From the NCBI GenBank assembly GCA_001557505.1, contig LSAX01000004.1, positions 3,720,001-3,784,000 of the forward strand: a stretch of 64,000 nt of DNA. Reading direction: 5' to 3'. This DNA comes from Reticulascus tulasneorum (lineage: Eukaryota; Ascomycota; Sordariomycetes; Glomerellales; Reticulascaceae). Below, piece by piece: positions 33,572-44,639 of the stretch (within the stretch, counting starts at the first letter, position 1; the number at the start of each line of letters is the position of its first letter). Made by a program: the position numbers and the translations under genes. The notes under the pieces are model-generated. The model was not told where the DNA came from, did no database searches, and saw nothing but the letters and a program-made list of their open reading frames with translations.

Positions 33572-35110
33572 CTATAGGCGAGCTACAGATGTACTTGGCA
33601 ATTTAAACCCCCCGGGGGATTGCACCTGGAACATTCTTCCCGGATCATACTTTTTAGCCACCTGTTGCAGATGCTCAACACTCTGTTCGCCATAACTCTC
33701 AATCGCGCTCTGCCATGGCGCCGCATAGTTCATGTACTTGAATCTGTGGTACATCCCTGCCTGCTTAGTTGCAGCATCAATCGATGCAATTAGTTTCTGT
33801 ACAGTTGCAACAACTCTGTCGTCATCTTCAGAACTCTCCCATTTTGCGCTTGAAACAAAAACGATCAAAGGATCATCTGAATCGGTCAACCCAAGGCTAT
33901 TTGCTCCCCTTGATGGGGATTTATCGGAGTACAATGGTGGGAGCGGCATAATGTTAAACGGCCATTCGATGCCTTTGATCGAAGAAACTTCTGCAATGCT
34001 GGCCTTCCAGATCTCGTAAACGGTTTTGAGCATTTCCAAACTACTTCCAAAGGTTGTTGTCGCCCAGTGTGATCTTATTTTCCGCATTAGCTACGACATT
34101 GGAGTTTGGAAGTTGGATAGTACCAACCGCACGCCATTCTTGAAAAGAGCGGCGTTCTCTGATGCCGCCTCGGACACTTTGATAAGCTTTAGGGTGTTTT
34201 GAAATTGAGGCTGGACACTAGTAAACCTCCTCATAGTCGGAGGATCCGGCTCATCTCTCGTGTATACCATCGGAGTTACGACCGCAAACCTGTTTGTAGC
34301 GGCTGTCCAAGTCACTATCAGGAGTAAGCCAAAGCAGGGGTCGTAATTCTCGGCTAAGTCTGCCAGTATTCGAAACTGTGCATCAAGTGTTGAGATATCA
34401 GCAACCATAACGCCGCTGTGTATATTTCCTGCTGGAAATGCCTCGAGGTCGAAGCGGGTCACGATGCCAAAGTTGCTGCCACCTCCCTTAAGTGCTCTCC
34501 AGAGGTCGGCATTGTCATTCGCATTGGCGTTGATGATGCTTCCGCTGGACAATACAACTTCGAAGTTGATGACACCATCGCAGACGAAGCCTGTCTCACC
34601 ACTGAAAAATGAGAGTCCTCCACCGAGAATAAGACCCCCGACGCCAACGCCAGCCACACGGCCACCAGAAACGGTCAGACCCGACGGTTCAAGGTGAGGG
34701 TAGACCTCACCCCACTTGGCACCCCCTCCAATAGAAACTGTCTTCTTCTCCGCATTCACTATGACTTTCTTCATCCGCCTCAGACTAACAGTTACACCCT
34801 CGTGGATATTGGCTGCTCCGGAATGGGGCATATAGCCGCCCCCAGTAACGGCGAACTTGACATCGTGTTCGGAGAGTATCTTTATTGTCCAAGATACGTC
34901 GATAGATGATTCGGGGAAGACGATGCAACAAGGAGAAAGTTCACGCTCTTGAATGGCATTGTAACTCGACAAAGCTGTCGTGTACGGTTCTGTTCCCGGG
35001 GGAAAGACCTTGCCTGGGAGCCTGGAAGAGAGAATTTGGGTAATCTGTATGGGTTAGGAGCGAGTTCATGACAAACTAATTAGAATGTATCGATAGCCTA
35101 CATTTTCCAT
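33572..35110 (-). CDS. FAD-linked oxidoreductase (PCMH/BBE type) with His-to-Tyr at the FAD site
   Basis: Three exons (35102-35110, 34128-35044 and 33572-34073) give 475 residues. The first exon encodes only MEN. An apparent in-frame stop near 34090 is removed by a 54-nt intron (34074-34127) with a CTAAT branch site, joining FKNGVR to SHWATTTFG in phase. The PCMH FAD domain shows CCIVFPESSIDVS, VSGGRVAGVGVGGLILGGGL and ALKGGGSNFGIVTRFDL. The C-terminal BBE tail ends with KKYDPGRMFQVQSPGGF. The loop that normally carries the FAD-linking His (GGH) reads GGGYMPHSGAANI, so the covalent link is probably absent. There is no signal peptide. Relatives oxidise sugars, alkaloids or polyketides; the substrate here is unknown. 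Confidence 0.82.
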
Positions 35111-37225
35111 TTTGTGTACAAATATGGATGTCGACGAAATGTATGAGGAAGACCATCTCTTAATATCAAGACCTTTGGCTTATCCTCTTACCGAGGCATC
35201 TGACAAATGGGATATCCTAACCTTGCGGCGGCATATGCTTTCCGGTCATACAAATCTCAAATAGTACAGCAACCAATCGGCGTGTTGCAGCTGTGCAAAT
35301 GCTGGATTCAGCAGGACCAAGCCCAGGTAACAGTGGGTCACATCGAAAATCATTGACAACAAAGCGATCGGAACTTCAAGTAACACAACTACATAGGCAT
35401 GAAAGCAACAATTGGTCGGGGGTCTTTTTTTCCGCCCCTTTTAGCTGTCAACTTTTGTCTAGTTCGGGTAATCAAACTAGTCATAGAATTTGTAAAAGGC
35501 GGCGAATCGACCGCCGGGTAAGCCGCTGGACTAGGTTCGGCCGAAGCTGCATACGCACTTTACTGACCATGGTGAGCGGAATGACATATATTTAAAGATT
35601 GATTACTTATCCGGAATTTACGAAAGGAATGCCTCACTTCTCTTGTTTGTGACGGATAGCAGGGCGCAAGCGGGCTGTGTGCCGACGACTCCCAGCGTCC
35701 CGTCATTCATGCAGCGCCGTTTTTGTCTGGATTCCCGCGGCAAGTGCTTGCCGCGTGCGAGACATTGTTTGGCGACTGGGTGGCAAATATGAGTAGCTTC
35801 TGCGAGCATCGATGCTGCCTTGATTTGGAGGCTACTCTCGAGGCCCTTCGAGTGCGAAACAACATAATTGGAAGATATTATTCTGCGTGGGTAACTCAAC
35901 TAAACGCAGCCTGCTTGTCATATACCATTTCACTAATTGCCGGAACCGCGAATATTGCTGGTCTCTGGTCGTGGAGGACGTACTGCTAACAAATGGTAAA
36001 GGTAAGCAAGTGTCTCAGCCCGAATCTAATCAAGCTTGGCTTATAGAAGACTCGAACGATCTAGAAAGCAGCAGACAGATGGCGATTCTCAGCTGTATTA
36101 TTGAAGCGGCACGCCCAATTTTCAGTCCTGGGAATCTTCATGTGGTAACCACCTTATGAACATACCAAGATTAACAACGCTCTTGAAGTACAAGTAATTA
36201 TGCGCATACAATCTGCGACGATTGTCTTCGTGTAGGACAATGGTTATAGAGTGCTTTGATCCCACATCCGCAGACCCACCGCACACACGGCACGTACAGC
36301 ATGAGTGGACTGTTTTCAGTCGATTCCCCGAAGATTACCAGTGATAGCTTAAGAGTTTTAATCTCCAACATTGCCAAATTCTGTTCACGTCCCATCTCAT
36401 TTCCTGATGAGACCAGTTCTAGAGCAGGTTTCGAAGTGAATGTAACATCTACAACCCGAACTGCGGACATCAATACCGTCGAGATGCCGCGCCGACCTCC
36501 AGGAAGGGAGTCGACTTGCTCGGGAAGCTCAAGCAGTGATCGAGTTTGACGAAGACCCTCACCGAGCAGCCATTGAAGACAATCCAGGCGAAGTACGAGT
36601 CAGCGCCTCGACCTGGGCTGCCATATTTGTATTACCCACATCCTCCATTCAGTGAACTCATATACCTCTGCTTAGCTCTTAACAGTAGTGTATTTAGTAG
36701 ACCGGTCACATCTATTGACTTACCAGTCAAACATTCGATTAGGTCTTGCGGTTGTGGCCTTCGTCCCATGTAAACGGCTTGTAGTTTTCCCCGACTGCCG
36801 TCGCTAGCACACCGGCAGACTGCTAGCTTACTTAATCTCCATAATATCAGGGCTTCCAGAATCGCCGTAACATAAAAGTGACAGCCCGTGAGTAAGAGAT
36901 AGGATGGTGATCCCCATCCCGAGGCGTGGCAGCTTGATGTGACGAATGTGCCGCGACACCCGATGCAAGATTGACCACGTCTACGTCATCAAATATGTGA
37001 GTGTAATAGGCAGTTTGGCCGCCACCTCTGTTTATGAAGTACAAGATCCTGAGATCATAACATAAAGTCTGTATGCCCATAACTCCTTTTTCCACTTGCT
37101 CTCCAGGCGCCAATATTCTCACAAAGCGTCCAACCAAGTGTTCAAGACTCTTCCTAGAGGTAACGCAGTTGTCGCTAAGCTCAGCATTTACAGAGCTCAA
37201 AGTTCCTAGTATATCATATCATTCA
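35111..37225. other. Intergenic, no gene supported
   Basis: About 2.1 kb. The plus-strand frames at 35723-36159 have Cys-rich and acidic helical stretches faintly like the C-terminus of a fungal zinc-cluster regulator, but lack start, splice logic and a DNA-binding domain. I do not call a gene. Other short frames on both strands look incidental. Confidence 0.45.
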
Positions 37226-38581
37226 TTACACCGTCCTTCGTGTACTTTGCTCATATTTCTTCCATTCATCATCATCAGTCAATGGTGACCAGCCGAGGCT
37301 TATAACCCTTGGTAGTGGTCCAGCAGAAACCCAATCGGGTGAGACGGGTCCCTGGCCGTGCTCCTCAACATCGATCTCTTTCAGTTCTGATTCGTGTTCT
37401 GGTGTATTGATATTCCGTGACGCATTGTTCGGCCGTGTGGAAGCACCTTTCTGTCCACTACTGCTACCACCCTTCGTCGTAGACTTTCTCGACATATGGG
37501 ATGGCAGAAGTGGCCGTAGCGCAGGTACGCAACCGCATATCACGCCCAAATTAACCTCGACCGCTGTCCATATCCAAAGCGAAAAGCCGTCCCACGTGAC
37601 ATCAAATGTATTTTGTTCAACGTAGTGCACCCAATATGTTCGCATGATTCCTGCAATAACAACAACGGTACCGAGCCCGAACAAGATCATGAGAGCAATT
37701 CGTTGGAACACGGGGAGTCGAAGCTTCCACAGTGTAGGCATCGGAAGCACGTATACGAGCAAATCGGTGATAACGGTGCTTATAGTCTGGCCAGCCAGTG
37801 GTGGCCACTCGGGTATGCAGTTTCTGGCTGTGAGGAAAATGTTCCAATAGCTCGACGCAGGTCTGTTGATCTATTGTAAGCTGCTAGTTCTAAACTTGGA
37901 CTCATTCATATTAAACTTACACGCATTGGGTCCAGAGAACAATAAGAAAGATCCAAATGAGTGCAAAAACCAGGGCCATTGAGGCTATGGTTAACTGGCG
38001 AAAACGCGATCCCACCGGAGCTATACGTAGGTAGCTTGTCAGGATGGATAGTTTTGTGAGGCCCGAGGCGAAAAGAAAGATCGTCTGTCCTGCTATCGAG
38101 GCCTGTTATTTGATTAATTGTGATCAAAGGAAGAGATAACCTCAGAGAACATGCAGTACCTGTCGCCCTTGAATCAATTGTGGAAGATGAACATCCCAAA
38201 CATGCAGGTTCCAGCCATACCGCTGCGTCGCTACCCCCTGAAGTCAGTCCAAACCGTCGTTGTAGATATCCATGCGAACATCTTACCGAGGATTACGCAT
38301 ATTGTCACTCCTATACTGAAAATCTGGATTGTACACTACATCAGCCATTGAGCCATTTGCGATTGGAATATGGACCATACCGCTGCAGCAACCATAAGCC
38401 AGTCATCCCACCAACTTCGTCTAATAATCTTTACTCTGACCCAGAGTCGTAAGCTTAGGCATAACAGAGCAATCGGCAACACTGTAAGCTCGACGATCAT
38501 GAGGGCAGGTCCCCGGTTTTCCGGGTTGATATAGTTTGGTTGTGGCCATGTCGCAATGACCTCCGGCGGAGGGAATCGCAT
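37226..38581 (-). CDS. SAT4-type rhodopsin-like 7-TM membrane protein
   Basis: Five exons give 375 residues: 38381-38581, 38287-38323, 38160-38230, 37921-38102 and 37226-37862. The second exon is only 37 nt. The third uses an acceptor TAG seven bases after a competing CAG, which is the choice that keeps the frame. The layout is that of fungal 'rhodopsin domain' (SAT4 family) integral membrane proteins. It has an extracellular N-terminus (MRFPPPEVIATWPQPNYINP), a first span ending in RLWVRVKI, then WWDDWLMVAAA, a TQRYGWNLHVWD loop, IFLFASGLTKLSILTSYLRI and WIWTAVEVNLGVICGCVPALRPLL. A Ser/Lys-rich cytosolic tail follows. Some members are proposed pathogenicity or sensing receptors, but most are uncharacterised. 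Confidence 0.8.
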
Positions 38582-40739
38582 CGCTGTCGATCCAATTCTG
38601 AGGACGCGTTTCTTGTCTATCCTTTGTTGGTGATCGACTCAGAATAACAGTTCGTTTCAGCCTCTGCTCTTGGTATCGGTTGGGTGTAAGGTTGTCAGAC
38701 ACCATTGAGAGCCAGGATTTGTTTTGGGACGTCAGAGGGGTTCAACATGTGGCTTTTGCTGGCTTAATAGGTAATTCCAGAACCACAGCAGAACACCTTG
38801 GTCTGCGCTAGTCAAGGGGATGCGCTGTGTCTGGGCTTTATCCACATGAACTGTTAGAGCCGACCCGCTTCAATCTAAATCCTTGATTTCCAGAAGCGCA
38901 AGGCAAATAATCAGGTACCGGAAACGAAAGTTGACAGATCGATGGGAAACTGCAGAAGAAACCTGCCTATTACGCATTAGCTCAACGCTATCGTCCGATC
39001 TTGACATCCAGTTCCGAGCCTTGCCTGACTCGTGGGCAGATAAGTGGAACTTTAGGTGGGTTTCGCCTTGAACTACTACGTATCTGCTAACGGGAACAAG
39101 TGACCATTCCGTAGCCCTTCCCGCTGTATGACACGCATCTTGAGGAATAGCACGGACTTATCCAGGATCATGCGGTCCCGGGCGAGGAATATGCCGCGAT
39201 AGACCCTGGGCAAGCAAATGACCAACCGGGGGCACATTTCATGAAACAGGCATGCACATCCGAACATTCGCACGAGATTCCAGCGAACAGGTCCAAACCC
39301 AACATTTGTCACATAGATATTTTATTACGATAGAAAATCAAGCAGAATTGGATGCTCCTTTCAAGTCTGGCACGGCTATCACCACCAATTCCGGTAGGTT
39401 GACTCGCTAGCGCCGTCAACGACAAGAACTTGGCGTTAGCCATGCTTTTAGTTGGCGCTTTTATCAAGTCATGCAAAAACCTTATGATTTAGCACGTTCA
39501 TTTAGTCATGTACGTATGTGGTCGCTTTCAAACAGAGGAGCAGGCACTTATTTGCTGCCCATCGCGGACCAATGTGTTCAAATGTGCCCAAAGCGGGCTT
39601 TTTGTGCAATGCTGTTGAAACAGCGTTGACTTGAAACAACGGTCCCCTGGCATTGGCCGCTCCGTGAGACAAGCGTTGTTTGCTGCTAACCCAATGGTCT
39701 TCATGTGTATTATGTTTCATGCAATGCCCCTCTCTTCGCATATCTGCACAGCGAAGACTGTCACTATGCCCTCGACATCGCTCAAATCCCATGCTCTAGA
39801 TATATTTCGCCGTTGCAATCACAATTGTTTGTATGCGACTGGTCGCAGCTAATGCTTTGTGAGAATGGCACTAGTCGCCGTCTAATCGAAAGTACTTAGA
39901 GTAGAAATGGTTTGATCGACATTCGGAAATCCGCAGCGCGGGCGATTTCGCGCCTGATTCCTATTCATCTCCTCCACGGACGCCATTGCCAGCCCCTTAA
40001 TATTGCGCGAAACAATCCTTTGGTATTGGATGTAAGACTTGAACGCAGAGTAAAGATATCTTCGTCATGACTGGCTGCGCGTGATATCCGCGCCAACAGA
40101 TCAGTTGTGGCCAAGGAACGCGCAGTCAAGACATCCATCTATTTGTATTCACGTGCCTTTACTAGTCATTTTGTAAGACTTACATTTCACTTAGTAAATA
40201 TAGGCACACATCGCAGCTAGCTAGCCGGCGTTGTTTATTTATAAGGGTTTACTAGTTCAGTAACCCGCGCCTCGCCCCCAATTGCAACATCGTCTCAGCA
40301 GGTCATTGTATTGTAGTATCGACTGATGTCACTGCATCGTACCAAATCGTTTGCTGATGTAATGGTCCAGAACTGTGGAATCTTCGCTTACCAATTCATA
40401 TACTTAGATTAAATAAAGCTAAACGAGGTAAGAATTCTATTGCCAAGAAAATTTTCAAATCCGGTCCAGCACAATGACACCAGGTCACCTAATATAGCGA
40501 TTAAGCAGCTTTGTATCGAAGAATGATCCCAATCTGCATGGGGGCTCAGTGAATATCTAGGCACAGTGTGCCAGAATCGTGGCCCACAACAGATTCCTTT
40601 GAGTAAGGCATATAAGTAAGCATCAGTCTGTCCTGCTATGGGAGTTTGGGTCACTCGCAAGCCAAACAATAAGTAACCCGAGCCTTTGACTTCGCTACAC
40701 CAGGAACCTCCAAGCAGCCACTGGCAAAATAGCCCGACT
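38582..40739. other. Intergenic, no gene recognised
   Basis: About 2.1 kb between the divergent SAT4-like and small secreted protein genes. Open frames up to 124 codons on either strand show no motif. A TATA-like site is noted separately. Confidence 0.55.
40611..40616 (+). promoter_or_regulatory. TATA-like element
   Basis: TATAAG about 125 bp before the ATG of the small secreted protein at 40740. Confidence 0.4.
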
Positions 40740-41251
40740 ATGAAATTCGCAACCGTCCTCGCCGCTCTACCGGCAACCTCCATCGCTTCTCCGCTAGTCC
40801 CTAGGAAACTGTCGGAAATTTCAGTTCAGGATTTCCAGGCTGCTTGCGCCGATCCTGCACACACACCCTATTGCTAGTAAGCATTAATTCTCTCAATGGC
40901 TTGGTGTCTCGCTCAACTCAGTCGTCCAGCATCTCGTTTCTGGTAACAACCGCTGAAACATCCGAGTTTATCAGCTGCCAGGTTGGCTTGGCTTCCGAAA
41001 ATCCCATCCCGGACTTTCCATTTTCATCCTGCATCGACTGGGACGATAAGTTCGAAATGGGATTTTCTTTTCAACGCGTGGGCTTTCCAGACAAGTTTTC
41101 AAATTACTCTCTTACTGTGGCGGTTGCCAACGACGGCTTTGTTGGCGTACATTTCTTCCCTGCCAGCGACTTCCGTGTGATCGATCAAAACCAGGGCCCA
41201 TTCCATACTTACGTCGGGATTCCCGATTTCACGATTGGGAATGCAAATTGA
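40740..41251 (+). CDS. Small secreted cysteine-containing protein
   Basis: Two exons (40740-40876 and 40975-41251) give 137 residues. A clear signal peptide (MKFATVLAALPATSIA) is followed by SPLVPRKL, a possible processing site, and a mature chain of about 115 residues with four Cys (QAACADPAHTPYCYCQVG and SSCIDWDD). The second half is rich in aromatic residues and Gly/Asn (VGVHFFPASDFRVID). I do not recognise the family. Size, secretion signal and paired Cys fit effector-like or surface-active small secreted proteins, but no function is implied. Its 3' end is only 54 bp from the convergent membrane-protein gene. Confidence 0.7.
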
Positions 41252-41305
41252 GAGCTGGGTGTATCCTCTATGACTATCAAAAGATCTATTATCACTACCA
41301 TAGGT

Positions 41306-42370
41306 CTAGGGCCTCGGCCAGTTCTCCTGAAGAATATAAACCTGATCGGCTTCAACCGTAGCATCGCCCCCTAGATGCTTAATGTCGGGGCAGAACTTTT
41401 GCCCAAGATACAGTTCCCTATTAAAAGCCTTGGCCACATACCACAGGGACTCGAAAAATGTTCCCACTCCAAGGCCCAAGGCCAGCCACTGCCCTGTATT
41501 TTCTATCCAGCTGCTGTCATTGCCTCTCCGTACCGTGCTTTCGACTATCCAGATCGCGAGTGCATAGATCGGTAAGCAGTATAGGCACAGTATTATCGCC
41601 TTGTAGTACTGAGGTCTGCGCACTTTGCGAATGAGGCCAGAGAACAAGCCGGGTTTGCCGCGCAAGTAAGTGGGTAGTGCGAGGAGGAGAATAAGAATGT
41701 CAATGCAGTACAGAACAATCATTGCGTACCGCCCGTTCTCGGAAAACATGCCCCACATCCCATGAATGACTTCAGACTCCGCGACGCCCAACTCTTTGCC
41801 AAGTGAAGGTGGGCACATGATTTCGTCGACTCTAGGGAAACCGGCAATCCAAAACCACAACGTTTGAGCGTATGTATATACGTATATGATGATGAAAAAG
41901 AAGTTGCGGGTCCATCCCATGTCGCGGGGATCCCAAGTGCCAAACAGCCAGGCGAACGGTAAAATAGTGGTTAAGAACCACAGTTGGCCCTGGGCAACCC
42001 AGAAGTCCTGAACGACAGGGTATGCTTCGAAGACGTGAATGGATAATTTCATGGACAGGATAATGTTGTATGCCAGAGAGGATAACATGGCAGCGGGTAG
42101 TGCAGTTGTGACGCTGGTCGAACCGGTGCAAATGGTGAGTATAAGAGCACAGCATTGGAGCCAGAGGCCAGTTCGGACGCCGTGGCCTGCGATATCGCCG
42201 TCTGGCTTTTTGCCACACAAACTCGGGTCGAAAGGGATATCGGGTGCTGGTGTGAGAGTCGTGTTCGATCTCGGATGAATAGTAGGGGAAAGAATAGTTG
42301 GACGGGCAGAGGCACATACAACTAGAAGAGCAAGGAGAAAAAGCCTTTCAAAAGATACGAAGCGTGCCAT
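41306..42370 (-). CDS. Multi-pass membrane protein of unknown function
   Basis: An intronless 354-residue protein. A signal peptide (LFLLALLVVCASA) is followed by a short extracellular stretch with PFDPSLCGKKPDGDIAGHGV. The box LCG-x2-PDGDIAG-x-GVR-x-G at the start of the membrane region recurs in uncharacterised fungal membrane proteins. About seven hydrophobic spans follow, including GLWLQCCALILTICTGS, FWVAQGQLWFLTTILPFAWL, FFFIIIYVYTYAQTLWFW, MIVLYCIDILILLLALPTYL and WLALGLGVGTFFESLW. A loop with MCPPSLGKELGV lies between spans 4 and 5. Topology resembles a seven-helix receptor, but there is no established family function. Confidence 0.8.
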   Translation of the reverse strand: MARFVSFERLFLLALLVVCASARPTILSPTIHPRSNTTLTPAPDIPFDPSLCGKKPDGDIAGHGVRTGLWLQCCALILTICTGSTSVTTALPAAMLSSLAYNIILSMKLSIHVFEAYPVVQDFWVAQGQLWFLTTILPFAWLFGTWDPRDMGWTRNFFFIIIYVYTYAQTLWFWIAGFPRVDEIMCPPSLGKELGVAESEVIHGMWGMFSENGRYAMIVLYCIDILILLLALPTYLRGKPGLFSGLIRKVRRPQYYKAIILCLYCLPIYALAIWIVESTVRRGNDSSWIENTGQWLALGLGVGTFFESLWYVAKAFNRELYLGQKFCPDIKHLGGDATVEADQVYILQENWPRP

Positions 42371-44639
42371 GCTGCTATGAACACTCGGGAGCTTGTCGTT
42401 GCTCTCTGTCGAGTTCAGCAGACACGGCCCTCGACGACGAGCTGCACAATGAAGCTATATACTTTTGCCACACTGGTATCCCAAAACAGCATTATCATGG
42501 AATGTTAGAAGCTACATAGTAGAACATGAAACATGTGGCTACCAGCATAGATGACCAAGCCTCCACATTTTCGGGTATGCAGGGGAAGCCGCGTGAATAG
42601 CTGCGAGAGCCGTATCGGCACATGTCTTCGCAGGTGTAAATCCCGGGGCTAGATGGGATGCCGGGCAAATGTAACTGGCTGTACTCGCGAGATCACCACG
42701 CCTGATTGAACTGTTTCAAGAACTGCACTGCACACACCAAGGCTGGTCTTCGGCGATATAGGCGAATATGGGGCCGGCCGCAAAGCGTTGGCCGTCAAGT
42801 GCAGATGTTCGTGATGGCGGATTCTGCGTATGATTGGGCATTTTCGGCGGCTGCAGCACCCCTGCAGCCTGGAAAGCTAATTAAACGAACGATCGGATGT
42901 GTTCAAGGAGGATGAGCTGAAGTTTCAACCCGACGCCACAGCCGAAAACGGCCTCCGAGTTACTCAAGATCCACGGAATATTAGACTGAGTTTATCGTGG
43001 AGGTGTTGGCGGACGAGTTTCAGTATCATGAGTCCACGTCAGGAGTGCAGTTCGACTGCGCGCGAAGCTTGTCGTCCCCACTTCGGAGCATGTCAACAGG
43101 ATGCTGCAGTGAACCAGCCCCCAAAGTAGAGTTATCTAAACACATCATGCGTACTCCTTAGAAGTAAAGGCGTAGGACACTGAGAAAGTCATCATTTACC
43201 ACTTTACCAGCGAAAGCAAGACAATCGTACAGACCGCAGCAACCATTATCCATTAGGGGGCCAAATTTTGTTGAGTATACGGCCTCTGGCTGATAGACAG
43301 CGCATCACGACATAAAGACTTTTAGAGGTCATGGAAGCAAATCTGGTGGTAAGTTTTTAGACGAGGGTCGACGCCTCGCTCGTAAGCTCGTACCAGAGAG
43401 CATGAGCTGAACCCTCATACCACCCCCTGCCTGACCCTACCAGTTCACGGGGTTGAGTTCGAACTCAGCTGTGCCCGATCAAAGAGTCTCGGTACAGTTC
43501 CTAACTGGTAGGATTGGGAAGTGGAAGTGGAAATATATCCGTTTGTGGCTTGGAACGCAACCCATCCAAATCGTTGTCAGTGACTGATTTAGCAGCATGC
43601 ATATTTATAAGCAAGCATGAGAAACCCCTTTTTGGCAGGTGGGGTGGTGATAATATAAGGCTAGATCTTGGGGTGCCGAAGAGGGGGGTGGCGCGTGCAA
43701 AAGGCAAACTCCATGCCCCTATTTCCGTAGTTACTGCGAGTCAAGACCGAGGAAACTAAGTGTACTAGTATCGTGTTGCTCTGGCTTCTCTGTTGTTAGC
43801 ATTTACCATCATAGTCACAATATCTTCCAATTGAACCATGCGACATCCTGACCATCAAGTCCATCCCGTAATCTCGGTTTACATCGCTTGTCCCCAAAGC
43901 GAAGGAAAAGTCCATTCACGCTTCCTTGGTGGGCCGCTTGCCGGACCGAGTCCATCTTACAGGGTACGATGGTCCGGCTGTAAAGGACATCGGCATCCTC
44001 TTGTACTCCTACGGCGCTTGCGACACAGACCAAGCAAGACTTTTGAGTACATATGCTGATCCAGAAATCGTTGATAGACTAGCTGACAAATTGCAAACTC
44101 ACCATGTAAGCAGTGCTAATAAGTAACATGGAAAAAATTAGCAAATAGGAACTCGAAAGGTCTGTGTGACTCACTATGCAGTGTGAAAGAACGGTTCAGC
44201 ACCATCCTCTCGATGACCTGATGGCGGAAGCGCTGCCACTTGTACTTCGTACCTCAATACGACTCAATCTCGACTATTTAAACTTTTCTCGTTCACGATG
44301 AGAGTACGTCGATAAGTAGGTCCCAGGTCTTAGTTGCCTCTGAGGTGGCTGGTTCAAACTCACAATGTTGGTTCTCGGGTAAGTAGACCGAATGAGAGGC
44401 TGGGGTCGGTGGCACCAAGCTCCCAAACATTGTACACGCTGGCCATGATATATCATGAAGCAAGAGTCGCATTACTACGCGATTGGTGATTCTCAAACCT
44501 GCGCACTCGTCGGGAAGCTTAAAATCATACCCTTACACCATTGACGTAGTCTCAACTCTGCTACTCGATGACAGGGTATTTACAGGAGTTGACTGTATCA
44601 GGAACTCCAACTCAGATGTCTGGGTTATGGATGCGGGAT
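42371..44639. other. Intergenic, no intact gene
   Basis: About 2.3 kb. Plus-strand frames at 43838-44126 and a minus-strand frame at 44293-44496 look somewhat protein-like but have no recognised family, start or splice structure. They may be remnants. No repeat elements seen. Confidence 0.5.
42456..42461 (-). promoter_or_regulatory. TATA box
   Basis: TATATA on the minus strand about 86 bp upstream of the start codon at 42370. Confidence 0.55.

Noticed and set aside
34074..34127. In-frame stop splitting the FAD oxidoreductase into two frames, suggesting a pseudogene
   Set aside because: A 54-nt intron with donor, CTAAT branch and AAG acceptor removes the stop and joins conserved text in phase.
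35723..36159. Possible C-terminus of a zinc-cluster regulator
   Set aside because: Only a weak compositional likeness; no DNA-binding domain, start or consistent exons.
43451..43470. tRNA T-arm-like palindrome (GAGTTCGAACTC)
   Set aside because: The loop is eight bases and no anticodon or acceptor stem can be folded around it.
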